A stretch of 64,000 nt of DNA from Sympetrum striolatum (lineage: Eukaryota > Arthropoda > Insecta > Odonata > Libellulidae), in NCBI GenBank assembly GCA_947579665.1, contig OX388343.1, positions 98,399,657 to 98,463,656 on the forward strand, read 5' to 3'. The notes beneath the pieces were generated by a model, which saw only the letters and a program-made list of their open reading frames with translations, made no database searches and had not been told where the DNA came from. The translations under genes and the position numbers were made by a program. Positions 1-13,195 of this stretch are shown here, in pieces (within the stretch, counting starts at the first letter, position 1; each line of letters begins with the position of its first letter).

Positions 1-1595
1 TACAATCGTAAATAAATAATTTTCATTGATTTTTTAGCTCTTCCATAAGGATATTCAAACCTTGTCCATCAAATAGCTCCATTCTTAGTTAGACAAATTA
101 AAGATTCACCGAAACTAGACTAGGATTATCGATAAAAATTCGCTCTCTAAACAGCGGGATTATTAATAGAAAATGCTTTCAGGCAAGAGGTACATAATAT
201 CTTTTTCGTCCAACACGTGCCACGAACAGCTGGCGAGGGAACCGCCGTTACGCCAAAGGTTTTCAAAAATATCATTTCCCGGATAAAAAATCTTCGATCC
301 ATGGACGCTAGCAGCTAAGAAGAGAAGTTAAAATAACTTCCAAGCATAAGGATGAGAACGAATGTCCCTTAGTTTAACGCTATAAAATTAAAGATAAATT
401 TTCTTATGAATTTTAATAATAGCTAGAAAATCATAATTGAATTATACTTATAATAATATATAACCTCCTGCAATCCCACGGCCTTCAAAGTTGAATAAAT
501 ATTTTAATGGATCGAACAAAAACATAAATTTCATAATCGTTACGACGCTTGATGAAATTATTTTATCTCGAATTACCACGGGACGATTACACTGAAACAA
601 TAACCCCCATCCGAGTGGACAGGTAGCAACTCTTACTCCACAGAAAAAAAATTTCTTTTTCATGAATTCTAGAATAAGAATCTCTCCAAAAATGTATTAT
701 CGACACAGAACTATCAATGACCTCGGAGAAGTATTTTTTAACATAAAAGTGCGCGATTATTGACCTCATCCTTAATGGTTATGGACCTAAAAGAGAGCTT
801 GGCATTTAATAATAGCAGAGCTCTATCTCTTCAATTTAAATAGTAAATAATCAAAGAGTTCATTGAATATGAAAATGAGTAAGCGAGGCCAAGAATGCAA
901 AGCAATCGATGTGTCAATAGACCGTCGACAACATTTACGCCAAATTTCTTGGAAAACTAATCCGGTTTAATGAATCCAATTCCGTTAAACGTTCGATCCA
1001 AATCGTTTTTAACGATCTAACAAGGAAGCATTTCGGTAATTTTCGAAGCCTTAGCCAACAAGCCATATATGGAGATTGAACGATGCGTGGAACGGCCAAA
1101 ACGAATAAAATTAACGAATCGCTGCAATTAGCACCCGGTGCGTCCGGTAAAATCTGGTTTGAAAGGTAAATAATCTTCGGCCTTTAGAGCGTAAACACTC
1201 GATCTTCGTACCCAACGAACTTCGCAATCTTTCCTCGTTAATCCGTTTCCCGGAGAGAATAGTGGTCGATCGGGTTCGCATTCCGAGACGCAAAACAAAA
1301 ACCCTTCTGGACATCAGCTGTCGCTGGATAATTAATGTCCGTTCGCGACACAAGTATCGACCTCAGCGGGGATCGATCCACACTTTGAATAATTCACGAC
1401 GAAACTGCCGTTTCCGAGCCGTCTTCTTGAAAAATGCAGCCGTTGAACCAAGAGTGAGGAAGGACCTCAGTCAATGGAATCGACCAACAAGTGGAGGACG
1501 TTCTTCTCTCACAGAACTCTCGAGAGAAAACGAGAGCATTTTTCTCGAGGACTTATTATTCTGCACTGCCAATGGTCTTAAATTTTTAAGGATAA
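1..1595. other. Unique non-coding DNA, no gene recognised
   Basis: AT-rich sequence with stops in all frames. The patch at about 1080-1560 is richer in GC and CpG and holds a 125-codon open frame (1262-1639, plus strand). That frame is Arg/Ser-rich, has no family signature or splice context, and runs into the adjacent repeat, so I do not call it a gene. No TE terminus is visible here. Confidence 0.6.
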
Positions 1596-2267
1596 AAAAT
1601 CTGAGGTGGCCAACACATGACTTTCTCCATATTTATTGAAAACAGAAGCCTATGCCGGTAATATATCAATAACTACAAAACAATGAGTGTTACAGAAAAA
1701 TGTTTCAAACAAAAGTTGTAGTAAAATACGTTATCTATGACTTTTGTACAGATTGTGTATAAATACATCACAATCTGTCAGAGATATTTAAGAAAAACTA
1801 CAATTTTTTGATAAAAATCAACTTACGGTTAGCGAGTATTCACTAATAATCCTGAACAGTCAGTGTCACGAAAAAATGTTTCAAACAAAAGTTGTAGAAA
1901 CTTACCTTGTCTATGTCTTTTGTATATGATTGTATATTCCTACAATGCATTCTGACAGAGATATTTAAGAAACAAAATTTTGTTCCGGATAAACCGCAAC
2001 TTCCGGTTAAGCGGTATTCATCAAAAACTAATCAACTCTTTGCATTGTTAGGAAAATACTAAATATGAATTTTGGAAATGATCGGATATTTACTTTTTAA
2101 GATAGAGCGCCCACATATTTTTTTTACCACAGACAAACATAGACACACACAGACAGACATGTTCGGGGAAATAGCGAAAACGAACAAAACATCTATTTCC
2201 GTTGAAATCTGGATTTTTTTGCGAATACAATACTTTCTCTATACTACGTACAGGGAGAAAGTAAAAA
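1596..2267 (+). repeat. Dispersed repeat family R1, copy B, with internal tandem monomers
   Basis: This is the second-longest of three related copies (others at 6314-6766 and 58384-59173). It opens with a segment containing GTGGCCAACACATGACTTTC, which is near-identical to the start of the 58.4-kb copy. It closes with a short hairpin of the form ACTTTCTC ... GGAGAAAGT followed by A's. Inside, a monomer of about 180 bp is present twice: the block ATGTTTCAAACAAAAGTTGT occurs near 1700 and again near 1876. Near the end is a CA/GA-rich tract containing ACAGACAGACATGTTCGG. It shows no coding capacity. The terminal ACTTTCTCC motif occurs in opposite orientations at the two ends, which hints at short terminal inverted repeats, but I could not define a target duplication. 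The family name is unknown to me. Confidence 0.8.
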
Positions 2268-4298
2268 TTTTTGAGAGAAAATGCTTAAAAATTTATCTTA
2301 GCATTCATTACAACTTGTTACAACTACATTAAGAATGATGAAGCTTAGAAATAATGTAAACGTCTGAGACTTGAGATTCCTTTCTCTCATAGAAGAGATT
2401 CCCAGCCTTATAAGTAAACCATTCATAGCACACGTCTTCTTCGTCGGACATTTTGCGAGTATATGCTTACAGTTTCCGAAGCAACTGCTATAAAGTCAGA
2501 GAGGGAATGAAATTACTATTTTTTTAACTTTATTACTACTTTTAGTTATGACTTTCGAGTAAAAGAGTAGTCCCGGTAAGAGCTGGTTTTCGAAACAAAA
2601 GTAAACATTGAAATGACTTTCATAAAATAATATAAACGAAAATTTTCAGAACACAAATACCAGTAACAACAAAAACGGTCAATATAGCCTTACAAATTAC
2701 TTTAACGAGTTTTTTTATTTCATAAATATGCTAAATAGGAACATTCGCGGTGTATATTAACTGTATCAATTGCGTCAATCATGTATCGACATTTAAATAA
2801 ACTGTTTTCATTCATCGAGTTTCCCAATGCAACTATAATCACAAAATCATGCGGACTTCTGCATTATCCCCGTCATAACAAACTCAAAGGCTACATCTTT
2901 CCCTAGCATGCAATGTCGTAGGTCACATTTGATGACGACCTTTCCAGCAAAAGTGTCCACACACCAACCGAGTCGACACTTCTCAAGAGATACAAAGTTA
3001 GCAATAGCCAAATATGGGAGAGAGCATCGGAGGAGAGTAAACAGAGAGATCGGAAGGCCTTCCAACTTGGAGAGACTTCCTGTTTTGTGAGAGTTTTACT
3101 GCGGCTGATAAAACCGGTGGAAGAAGAAGCAATTGCGTGCATAAAAGCGAGGGGGTCGTCGGGGGAATCTGCGAGGGCGTGCTTCCTCCGACTGTAAAAA
3201 CTTGGTTCCAGAAAGCCGAGTCATGCTATTGCATGGAAACATCCATTTTGTACATGATTCACTTAGAACGACACGCTGGACTGAAGATTGCTGATGTCTC
3301 TCACTGCGAGGGATGGAATATAGTGGCACAGTTCAAGAACTTCTGAAATGGCTCTGCGATGCCAAAAAAACGGTTCTCACGACTGTTTTCCACTCGCTGT
3401 CGGCCAAAAATTACTTTCTGCTCGATGAAGCTGCTGTGACATTGAGGAAATTCCAAAAGAATAAGGAACGGAACAAAAATAAACCTTCGAGATGTCAAAA
3501 ACGTGCCAAAGACGCTTTTCAGATAAGGTCATATCAATTAATTACTCCGGAATCTTCCTTGAGGTTAAAAGATATTACAAACGCAATTAATGACTATCAA
3601 ACCTTGGAAAAATTCTCACATTTATAACATTCCCATATTGGCAGCATTACTGTTCCTTTTAAAGTTTCTGCACCCATAAAAGAAATTACCAAATCCCTGA
3701 ATATTTTCACACACTTCGCAAATGACGGATCGCGGCTAAATTGGAAACACCAGCTGATTGCGAGAATACAAAGCTTGTCCGGCTTTTTTCCACACGGTAT
3801 CTACAAAGATAATTTTATTAAAATTAAGATTATTTCTAATCATCTACCGAAATATATTGATGAAACACAGAGGCTACATTCTCGGATGGTCCAATAATTT
3901 GCAACTTACGCTTAAATAAAAGGATGAAAAACACATTAATATTTTGAGAGATATCCCGCATATTACAATTCTCATTTATTTCCGTGATGAAGAAACGCAG
4001 CTTCTGTCAGAGAGAACCATAACAGTGAGATATTTCCCAGGAAAACGAAGTCACTCGTGCGAAGAATTTCTCAAGCATCAAAGCAGGTAGTATCAATTAA
4101 AGAAAGGATAGCGAGTGAAAGTACTAACAAGTGTGGTCGAGGATAGATTAAAGCGTTTACGTATGATGAGAAATCAAGATGGGAGTAAAAAAAGAAAGTA
4201 CTTAAGCCGACCTTGTGGCTAACATTTCCTTTCCATTCGAATGATGACGTAGGACACCGCTTAAAACAAGCCAATCTTGAGTAGCTTTAAATATAAAT
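2268..4298. other. Non-coding DNA with a patch of short unrecognised open frames
   Basis: From 2850 to 3630 the base composition is more balanced and several short frames are open. The minus frame 2847-3065 ends in a Cys/Val-rich peptide, and the plus frame 3313-3627 is a 104-codon Lys-rich peptide. Neither matches a family I know. No flanking splice sites, terminal repeats or shared reading direction tie them together. This could be a very old TE relic. The rest is AT-rich and featureless. Confidence 0.45.
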
Positions 4299-4935
4299 AA
4301 ATGCGTTGCCATGAGTTTTACGCTATCCAAAAACATAATTCCCGCGCAGTAGCAAATTTCAGGGTATCCATTAGAGTTAGTGCATGACAACAAATACCTA
4401 GGAGTCACGTTTAGCAGTAACGTAACTTTTAAAGAACATGTTCGAGATGCGATAGGAAAAGCGAATAGAATGCAAAGATTAACTGGTAGAACGTTGAGAG
4501 GATGCTCATCGAGAGGCAAAGAAATAGCTTATTTTTCTCTTATTCGTCCGAGTCTAGAATACTGCTGTGCGGTTTGGGACCCACACGAAGTAGGTTTAGT
4601 CTCAGATTTAGAGATGGTCCAGCGTAGAGCAGCCCGATTCGTTTGCTGGGATTTCAGGTTTGATAGCAGCGTTACGGCAATGATAGAGTCCCTCGGTTGG
4701 AATTCACTACAGATGAGAAGATCTGAATATCGACGGAAACTTTTTGAAAAGTTCATTCGTTCAGAATTTATAGACGAAGTAAGTGAAATGTTAGTGCCAG
4801 TAAGGAGCGAACGCGATCTCCGAGAGGCATCGACGAAGCGATATAGGGAAGTAATCGCAAGGACGGATAATTATTTTTCATCGTTTTTTCCCCAGGCTAT
4901 TAGAGATTCTAATAGAATGTCTAATGATGGTGTAT
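4299..4935 (+). pseudogene. Broken C-terminal part of a CR1/L2/jockey-group LINE reverse transcriptase
   Basis: The translation covers only the region C-terminal to the catalytic core of a non-LTR retrotransposon reverse transcriptase. The FADD-type catalytic box is absent because the copy is 5'-truncated. Recognisable blocks, in order, are NKYLGVTFSSNVTFKEHV, IAYFSLIRPSLEYCCAVWDP, LEMVQRRAARFV and SLGWNSLQMRRSEYRRKL. These are the classic thumb and tail motifs of CR1, L2 and jockey-like elements. The frame upstream of the first in-window Met is homologous too (KCVAMSFTLSKNIIPAQ), but a TAG stop at 4350-4352 breaks it. At the 3' end the usual stop after NREE, seen in the copy at 33.5 kb, is lost, so the frame reads through the 3' UTR into flanking DNA and ends at 5033. 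It is non-functional. The identification as LINE RT is secure; the exact clade is less so. Confidence 0.9.
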
Positions 4936-4987
4936 TACACCCCGTACCATACGTCTCTGGAGGCACGCAGGGCATATATCTAAATCT
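4299..4987 (+). mobile_element. 5'-truncated LINE (CR1/L2/jockey-type), 3' end intact
   Basis: This element carries the RT fragment described above plus a short 3' UTR of about 75 bp. The 3' terminus is fixed by comparison: four copies in this window (here, 26319-26367, 29130-29227 and 33532-33827) all stop matching just after TATATATCTAAAT or its close variant. The UTR contains GGTGTATTACACC, a near-palindrome shared by most copies. There is no poly(A) tail; the end is AT-rich. The 5' break near 4299 is typical of abortive target-primed reverse transcription. Confidence 0.85.
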
Positions 4988-6313
4988 CGAAGAGTTTGAA
5001 ACCATGATCCACATCAGGTACGAGAGAACTTAAGGGCCACAAGCGGTTTCTTGAGTTAATCGTGTGGTTTATAGTTAAGATGGAAAAATAACATGTTTTA
5101 TATTTTGATGGGTACATACGCTAAAAAGAAATCTTCGATTTTCTTCTAAATATTATGCGTGTGATTCTTATCTATACCAAGAAAGTTGGTTTTCATACAT
5201 TGGACTCTGCTGCACAAGCAAGAAATCGAAGAATTGGTCAACGGACGTGAAGTTATAAGTGAATTATAGTGAATTGCTTAAAACTTATAATACCTGTTTT
5301 GAAGAATTTAAGATATTTCCGAATTGATGGCATTTTATTAGTATTTACGACCGGATATTGAACAAAAAATCGAATACGAAAAATCTACAGGAACACTTTA
5401 ATTAGAATCTAAAAATAAAAATACAGAATCATCAGAATAGAGGCGAAGGAAACATAAAACAAGACCTCTTCTTGCGAAAAACTGAAAAGTACCTTTTAAA
5501 TACATATATTATTTTACAGACGTCTGACATATGCCTAGAAGAAAGGCGAGTATCTAAAAGAAATCATTTTGTTCAAAAAGGAGAATTATTATAAGAGTGC
5601 GCCGTGGTCTTCCCTTGGGGGAAATTCCTCCTATGGGCCGCCGTGGAAAGAATCGTCTCCCTGTATCTACATGTCTGGAGAGGTAAACAAAGACGAGCAT
5701 TCATGCAAGGCTACACGAAGCGTGAAAGGCGGGCTCCAAAAGAAAAAAACCTGGATTTGGAAGAGGATAAAGAAAGGAACTGAGGTGCAAGGAAACAACA
5801 CACGAGGTGGAACCAAGAAGACTGGGATAAATGGAGATAGAAATAAATATCGAAAAACTTAATATAACGAATAACCTCTACAGAAATTCTGAATAATAAA
5901 TAAACATTAATACTTGCTTCTTAAAAGTAAAACATCTGCCTCACCTCAAGTGACATAATTTAAGGCTGTTAAGATTTTTATTTGAACATTATCTTTTCCA
6001 TTGATACTTATATCTGGTATGTTAGAAATAGATAAGAAAGACAATGCAATTAAACGAGATTGAAAGAATAAACGGAAAATAAGTTCCTTTCGTAGAAGCA
6101 GAAAAGTTCGAGGGAAATGTTCATGAATAATTTCACTGAATGATCGGAATTGTTTAAAGACAACGTGAATTGTAAAATTACATACTCATTTTATTAATTA
6201 CTACCGGGGTTAGGTGGCAAGCTAACTAGCTACGACACAATTTACGAGTATTTCCTGCATGAGCTAATTAATATTTAGACAATACGTACTATTTTATAAA
6301 ACTAAAAAAATAT
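4988..6313. other. Non-coding DNA, nothing recognised
   Basis: AT-rich sequence between the LINE and the next R1 repeat. A 97-codon plus-strand frame (5569-5862) starts from a non-ATG codon, is Lys/Trp/Gly-rich and resembles nothing known to me. I see no splice context, terminal repeats or RNA gene. Confidence 0.5.
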
Positions 6314-6766
6314 TTTAGCGAGTATTCACTAATAACTCCTAAACAATCAGTGTCACGAAAAAATGTTTCAAACAAAAGTTGTAGAAAAGTACCTTGTCTA
6401 TATCTTTTGTGTATGACTGTATATTCCTACAATGCATTCTGACAGAAATATTTAAGAAACAAAATTTTGTTCCGGATAAACCGCAACTTCTTAGGCAATA
6501 TTCATAAAAACTAATCAACTCTTAGCATTGTAAGTAAGATACTAAATATTAATTTTGGAATGGGTCGGATAAATACGTTTTAAGATAGAGCGCCCGCAAA
6601 CTTTTTACCACAGACAGACGGACACACACACGCAAAGACAGACATGTTCGGGAAAATAGCGAAAACGAACTCTATAAACCCCAAAACATCTATTCCCGTA
6701 GAAATCTGGATTTTGTTTTGCGAATACAATACTTTCTCCATACTACGTAAAGGGAGAAAGTAAAAA
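6314..6766 (+). repeat. Dispersed repeat family R1, copy C (short)
   Basis: It is closely similar to the 3' two-thirds of the copy at 1596-2267, starting at GCGAGTATTCACTAATAA. It contains one monomer (ATGTTTCAAACAAAAGTTGT near 6363), the GACAGACATGTTCGG tract and the same terminal hairpin (TACTTTCTCC ... GGAGAAAGT) followed by A's. The 5' part and the second monomer are missing. The high similarity between copies B and C suggests fairly recent amplification. No coding capacity is visible. Confidence 0.8.
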
Positions 6767-9700
6767 TAAAGAATTAACTCAAAGGAGTTAATTCCAATGC
6801 GTCGGTCGCTTGGACTAGAAACAAGAACGTCAGTTGCTGTATAAATTGAAGCGAGAGATGTGCGGGGGAGGTGCATAAAAAAGCCTGGGACGGAAGAGGA
6901 TATGCAGAGGAAGAGGTTTTCTTTTATAAGAGCACTCGAGGGTCACTTGTTGCAGCGTAGTAACCGCACAGAACGCCCTCCGCCTCTAATGAAACGCCAT
7001 TTTCTTCGGCAAATGCACGCGTCACGCTCTTTCGAATCCCTTGAAGCAGGTGCTGGAGCGTAAATACCTTCCCCGCAAGACGTTTTCTCCTCAGCACGGA
7101 TTTCCAGATCTATTCCTGTTTACACCTGCCTACGCACTCTTTTTATCCAAAATATATCTTAACGAACCGTTGCTTAAGCTAATAGATCATTTTGACACCG
7201 AGATAAATTTTGGCGAACTAAAACCAAAGCGCAAGTGCGAATCTAAATGGCAGCCGCTGATTTTGTAAGGGTTTACGAAAAGGGAATTTTAGAGTATAAT
7301 TTTATCTCTGTGAAGTTAAGATTTCGGGACGTGATAGAAACTGGAGTACTTTCCTTCAGATTTTACGGATTTCTCCTAAATTAACTTCGTATGGTTTAAT
7401 GCATTGCTCTTGCTATTGGACGCGCAGCTTTTTACTATATAAACTAAATAAATTTACTAAACAAACACACTATATATAGTTTCATGGTGAGTGATGAATG
7501 CAAATCGAGGTTAAAAATAGCGCAAGGAGAATCAACCGAAAATTTTTCGGAATTATAAGTGATAAAGAAGAGAAGATTAAACTTGACAATCTGCGCAAGC
7601 GGTAATTCACATTTTCTCATTTTCGCAGTAGGCGGAATCGTTTAATATGTGATGTTTAAAATGACTTTAAAAAAATTTTTCATCTCTTCGTAATTAATCT
7701 TTCACGAGTCAGTCAGCAAATCTAGCAAAGCAAAGTATATCTTGAATCGTATTTATCTTCATAATAACAGAAAGCAATTTAAACGACCTTTTGAGGATAG
7801 ATTAGGAGTGAAATGTTTTGATATATAGGGTTGATATAAACCACTAAAAGACCAAATATTCACACCTAGAAGAAAAACTATTAACAAGTTTTACAAGTTT
7901 ATTATATGAAAATCACAACAGTTATAGAGACAAAATTAAATAGAGAAATTACGGACTACGAGTTGTAGATTAGCTGCTGACGCAATGGATATTAGGTCAA
8001 TTCATTGACATAAATATCATCTCAAGACGTTTAATCCATTTTACTTAAATGAGGAGACCAATTAAAAATATAAAAGCCATGGGATTACATCCCAATAAAT
8101 GAGAATATTTTGGAAAAGGGCCCCAATTTAATCCTCAAAACAAGATTTTACTTTGCATTTCAACGCAGATTTTATAACGATGAAAATAGTTTTGCTTCTT
8201 TCTTAAGCTTCGCCGGGAGTTGTCTCTAGAAAATATCGCAATCTCATTTCCATGAGCAATAACTTTGCAAATAACACACGGACGATGATGCGAGAACGAG
8301 GGAATATCGCCTTGCTTAACAGCGCAAAAATTTCGCCATATTTTATAGTGAATCGGCTCTTTCGCGAGAAACACTTAGTAATAACTCCTCGTTCTAAACA
8401 GGGTCGAGGAATAAACATATTATAGCAAAGAATCCGACAACGGGAGAAAGTGGAATAACGGACGAAAAGGGTGGCAAGTACGATCGGGAGTTCAACACGG
8501 ACATCGTTGGAGCACAACAAGATTCATCTATCATCATTCACGAAGATGACGTCACTAAGAGCTTAACGATCCGTCTTACATAAATCGAACTGTTTGACCT
8601 TAGCGAGTTACCCTTGGGGGTTAGGCATCGTGCGTGACGGCGATCGTCGTTCGGGTACAGACATCGATGGACACACGGCGACCCATCGATTCGCATCCGT
8701 CGATAAATAATAAATGAATATCGATTTGTAAGCGGCGGGTAAACAAGAACGACGCGACAATCCGCGAAGAGAGGAGTTCCAAAAGAAGTGAACGGCAGGA
8801 ACTGCTTCGAAGTTATTTCGCGAAGAATTGAGAGGCAGTCGACAATATAATAAATGGTTTCATAACGAACGACATAGTTGGGTAACAAAGGCTCGAGGAG
8901 GAGATATGTTTTTCGACTTACGTAACCTCGCAATCGCCATTTCCATAGAACAACCCAACTTGGGTTGAACAAAATTCAGATGCCGAGGCTCGAATGGGGA
9001 AAGGGTAATTGAATACTTGACGAGTGGCCTTCTTGAAGAATATATCGACTATTTAAGGGACAAAGCGAGTTCTCTCTGGTTAGCGGACGCAGTGGAGGAT
9101 AATGCAATTAGCGATTGAGAGCAATAAAGTTTCAGCAATAAAATAACATATACCTTCATTCCTAAAGCTCTCTTCAACCTCTTATGCATAAGTAATCTAG
9201 GAATGAAATGACTTGAGGAGGTAATACGTAGACCACGACTGAGTCTGGCTTAAAGACATTGATTCTCTTAGTGCTATCCTTCTTCCTAGGGTACTGGCGA
9301 GAAATGCGGAGGGTATTTCAATAAAATGTAGCAGCTAGGGAAAAAACAATATAAAGCTATTTTCTTACATATCTATATGCGGTTTTATTTTAATTAATGA
9401 GATTAAACTGGTCAATAATGATAAATATAACATATAATAATCGGCGGGCTGATATTTCGGCCCGCCTCACTAAAAGTGTTACGATTGGTATTAAAATATT
9501 CTTATGTGAATAAGACCGCCGGTAATCATCGTTGACATTCGAGCACTTACAAAAATATAAAACATTTCTGGAGTTAAAAAAATACATTACACATGAGAAT
9601 AATCAAAGAAATGAATACTAGATTGAAGTAAGGGTGGCCGAGAACTCGAAAGCGGAAAATAAGTTCAGCATGCACACGAGGACAGACAGCGTCGTGAAAA

Positions 9701-12700
9701 TCTGTTATCATTGCATCACTAAGGAAACAAACAATAGAGATGCAGCGGTGGGTGATTTATTCAATGTCCTTGGAAGCCTTCACAAACGACTAAGATACAC
9801 TCACTAAGCTGTCGGAAAGGACGAACTTAATTTAGAAGGAATCAAAGCGATGAAAAACACCACCAAAGAAGATTTTGAAACTAAAGAAGAGAAGGAACAA
9901 GGTCTAACAACACAAACAGTAGAAAATAGGACACAAAAATGGAATAATAACAAAACTAGATTTAGAGTTTAATATCATATTTATGACAAATTTCAGAAAG
10001 AAAAAGAAAACTGAGACAAGGAAATACATAGGAGAAGAAGACCTGTTAATTTGCTTATAGGTGAAATTTAACGCAGAAAAATTATATAAACCATAAAAAG
10101 CTAAGAATTGAATCTAAATATTTCTTCCGAAAATGAGGATGGATATCTGAAAATCAAATGAAATTATAGGCCAGAAAACACCCGAAAGCAATAACGGATA
10201 AATAAAGCTCGAGGAAAAGAACCGATATGAAAAGATAACAACAACCTGATAAAATCTGTCCCTAAGGAATGCATTTCGAGGAACACGGCTTCCATGAATA
10301 TGTTATTTCTTCGAAGAACGAGGAATGCAATTCCGAGGTTTTAAAAGCCCGACACTTAACGATCACGCGAGCGATAAAAATCCACACGAGGACTAAGAGG
10401 ACGGGAAGCGCAAAATCGATCACCGGCTTTTTCCAAGAAACTCCGCCGAGAGTTCCCAGAAAAAGAGCACCAACGACCCAGAAAAGAAGAAAAACCACAC
10501 AAAACGCGGAAACGAAGTAATTGAGGCGATTTGGAGACAAAACTGGGCCAGGTCAAGGAGGAGATGAAAGAAGATAATAAGCATCAAACACGAGTCGAAG
10601 GGGGCGTGACGGATGGGAAGAAACGCCATCATCAGATAATTAATCGGATTATCGTCGAATCACGACACCCACTCAAAACGAACTCCATCTGATGGAAATA
10701 TTTTGCGTCTTCACCCGAGGAACTCCTTACAATGATCCTATAACCTTCAAAGCCTCACACTTCCGCCTGTCAATCACGCCGAGTACTTCTTTATTAAAAT
10801 CGCAACCTGCGCAACTATTTACACTGTAATTTCACAACGAGTTTCCCATTTCCTCGCGAGAAGGTTTAGCATTTACAACAGTATGAATATGTAGTTTATT
10901 AGTCTAAAATCTATTCTACAGTTCCATGCGTGATATATTCTTGGCTGTTAATGGACACAGCATGTCAATTCTCGGCAAAAACACGGCGAAAAATATCCAT
11001 GAGGTGAAAAATATTCACCGCTCATTTAAAAGTTTCCTGAGAGATGATACTTAGCCCTCGGTACTCTAAAAACAATCGAAATGTAATGGATCGGATATGT
11101 GAATAAAATTTACAACCTGGCAAAAAAGATATGAATCAACGTATCGATGTTATGCCATGCACCACTTCCACTACCGAGGGAGTTTATAGAATACTGTTAG
11201 GGTTATAGCATAAATTTATATTTATTTCCTCAGAGGTTATCTCTAACGTATGTGTGACAGATTATCGATTGAATGCACAAGCCTTTAACTTGGACAGAAT
11301 GATTTTTTTGGCCCAAAATATCGATTTAATATTTCAAACCAATTATTGTCTGCTTCGTTTTCTGAGATTAAAACCTATTGACCATCTGCATGCCTTATAA
11401 AGGTCAATGAATGGGTGCTGTTCATGTTTGAAAATTAGATCGACAGCACATCGTCCGACAGTTATTATTATAATCAAGGAGTCGATTCTGCAAATCACAG
11501 ACGCAAGGGAGTCGAAAGAACAGCCATTTCGTCATCGGCGTTCGCGAAATAATATTCTAATGAGAGGAACGAGGTTTCGGGGCGTGACTTGGCGAAAGGG
11601 TATTAACCCGACTTTTGCAGAACGAGAGGTCTCGATACATCTACCATTATGACAGAGACGAAAGCTTCAACAAAACATAGACAGTCAAAAACATCGCCTC
11701 TTTTGCGGATTCTCCTCGTATAATTAATCTTCCATCGGATGCTTCAGGTACTTCTAAATGAGTTTTCACAACCTTCAACCACGAAGTTTAAATCGAAATC
11801 TCTGCTAAGGTTTCTCAGCTATTTGAGGAAAATATTTCTCCATGGACCTCTGACATTTTTTGAACTTTCAAATACCTCTATCAGCTATTAGTTACAGAAT
11901 GTTAAAATAGTTTTAGAGCCAAGAATGCAGTTCTATAAATTATGACCCAATCTGGTTACTAGGCGCCACTTAGCTATTTGGTCCCCAATGATGCGTTTAA
12001 GAGTGGATAATATGGGAAAATAAATTGAATGAAATATTATAAGATAAACTATTTTTCATTTGATTCGTGCTCCCGATCCTGTGAATGGTGGCAAATAACC
12101 GATTAATCAATGCATTAGACATTTCAGTGTAAAAAATCGGCTTCAGAAGTCCAGCAACCTCAATTCTGGAAATTATTACTACGAAAATATCGACAACGGC
12201 TCATACTTTGATGATTTATTAAAACAGTGACTCTATTATTTTAAATGCATCGGCCAAATGAAATGGCGACAAATCTATTCAGGAAGTCGTTTAGAAATGT
12301 AAACTATAAATACATAATAATAACAAGAAATTGTGGTATACTCGAATCTAAAATTTAGAAGATCAAGATAGTATGTTCTGACTTTTCATTGAACCTTCAT
12401 AAAAAATTGACCCGCTCTCATAAAATAATCTTATTTTGTATTCGAACTATCATAACGATTCTCTATCACGTTTATGGCCGCATAAAATATTCATTACTCT
12501 CGCTATCTTCGTTTTTTTTGTGCGTACGACACCAATAAATTCTTACGAATCTATTTCGCCAACACGTTTTACAGAACGCTCTCACTTTCGCTCGTTCTGC
12601 CTCCATTTCTTTTTCGCCGAAAGAACATCGAAGCAAAACTTTCCCTTCGCCATTGAGAATTTGGGCGCGAATCGACAACGCGCAAAACAGGCAACGGGAA

Positions 12701-13195
12701 ATTAAATTTGGGGTGGTGCTGAAAAAGGAGTGAGTAGGCGTCAAAGGCTACAATAGGATTAACGGGAAGCGGTGGTCTCTAAATGGGTCTGAGGTGGGTG
12801 GGATCTCAGGGTGCTGAGGAAACCCTTCGGTGTGAATGACACACCTGGAGGACGGGCAGAAAGATTTATTCGCATCCTAAGCCCTTACCACACACAAGGA
12901 AATTAAGATAAGACAAATCGATTGTTAGCCATAGTTTTTTACACTGACAGATTCATAACATGCTCCGGAGGGCATTATAATAAGAAGTGAGTATTTCTCT
13001 TCTTGGCTTTGGTAAGAATGGTCACGGCACCTAATTTTAAAATAAGAATGGCTATTGTTATAAATTCATTTCGCTTCTTTTTTCCTTCTCCACTGATTTT
13101 GATAACAATCAAATAAAATGAGCGTTTGAAGCTCTGCAGATGAAACTATCGCCAAGATTTCGTATGATATTGAATTCATTAACATTAAGCTTTAA
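6767..13195. other. 6.4 kb unique DNA with CpG-rich islets, no gene recognised
   Basis: Two islets stand out. The first, about 8200-9000, has many CpGs, a perfect CRE palindrome and a 144-codon minus frame with no family match. The second, 10260-10740, holds a 92-codon minus frame whose translation is strongly hydrophobic. A small perfect stem of GGCGGGC/GCCCGCC lies at 9443-9468. The remainder is AT-rich. No TE termini with target duplications were found. Confidence 0.45.
8547..8554. promoter_or_regulatory. Perfect CRE/ATF palindrome TGACGTCA
   Basis: This is an exact full CREB/ATF consensus palindrome inside the CpG-rich islet at 8.2-9.0 kb. The motif is certain; binding and function are inference. 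It is one of at least eight in the window. Confidence 0.35.

Noticed and set aside
3313..3627. 104-codon Lys-rich plus frame
   Set aside because: It looks faintly protein-like, but there is no domain, no partner frame and no TE termini to support it.
9443..9468. GGCGGGC/GCCCGCC stem as a terminator-like hairpin
   Set aside because: Rho-independent terminators are bacterial; this is eukaryotic DNA and no gene precedes it.
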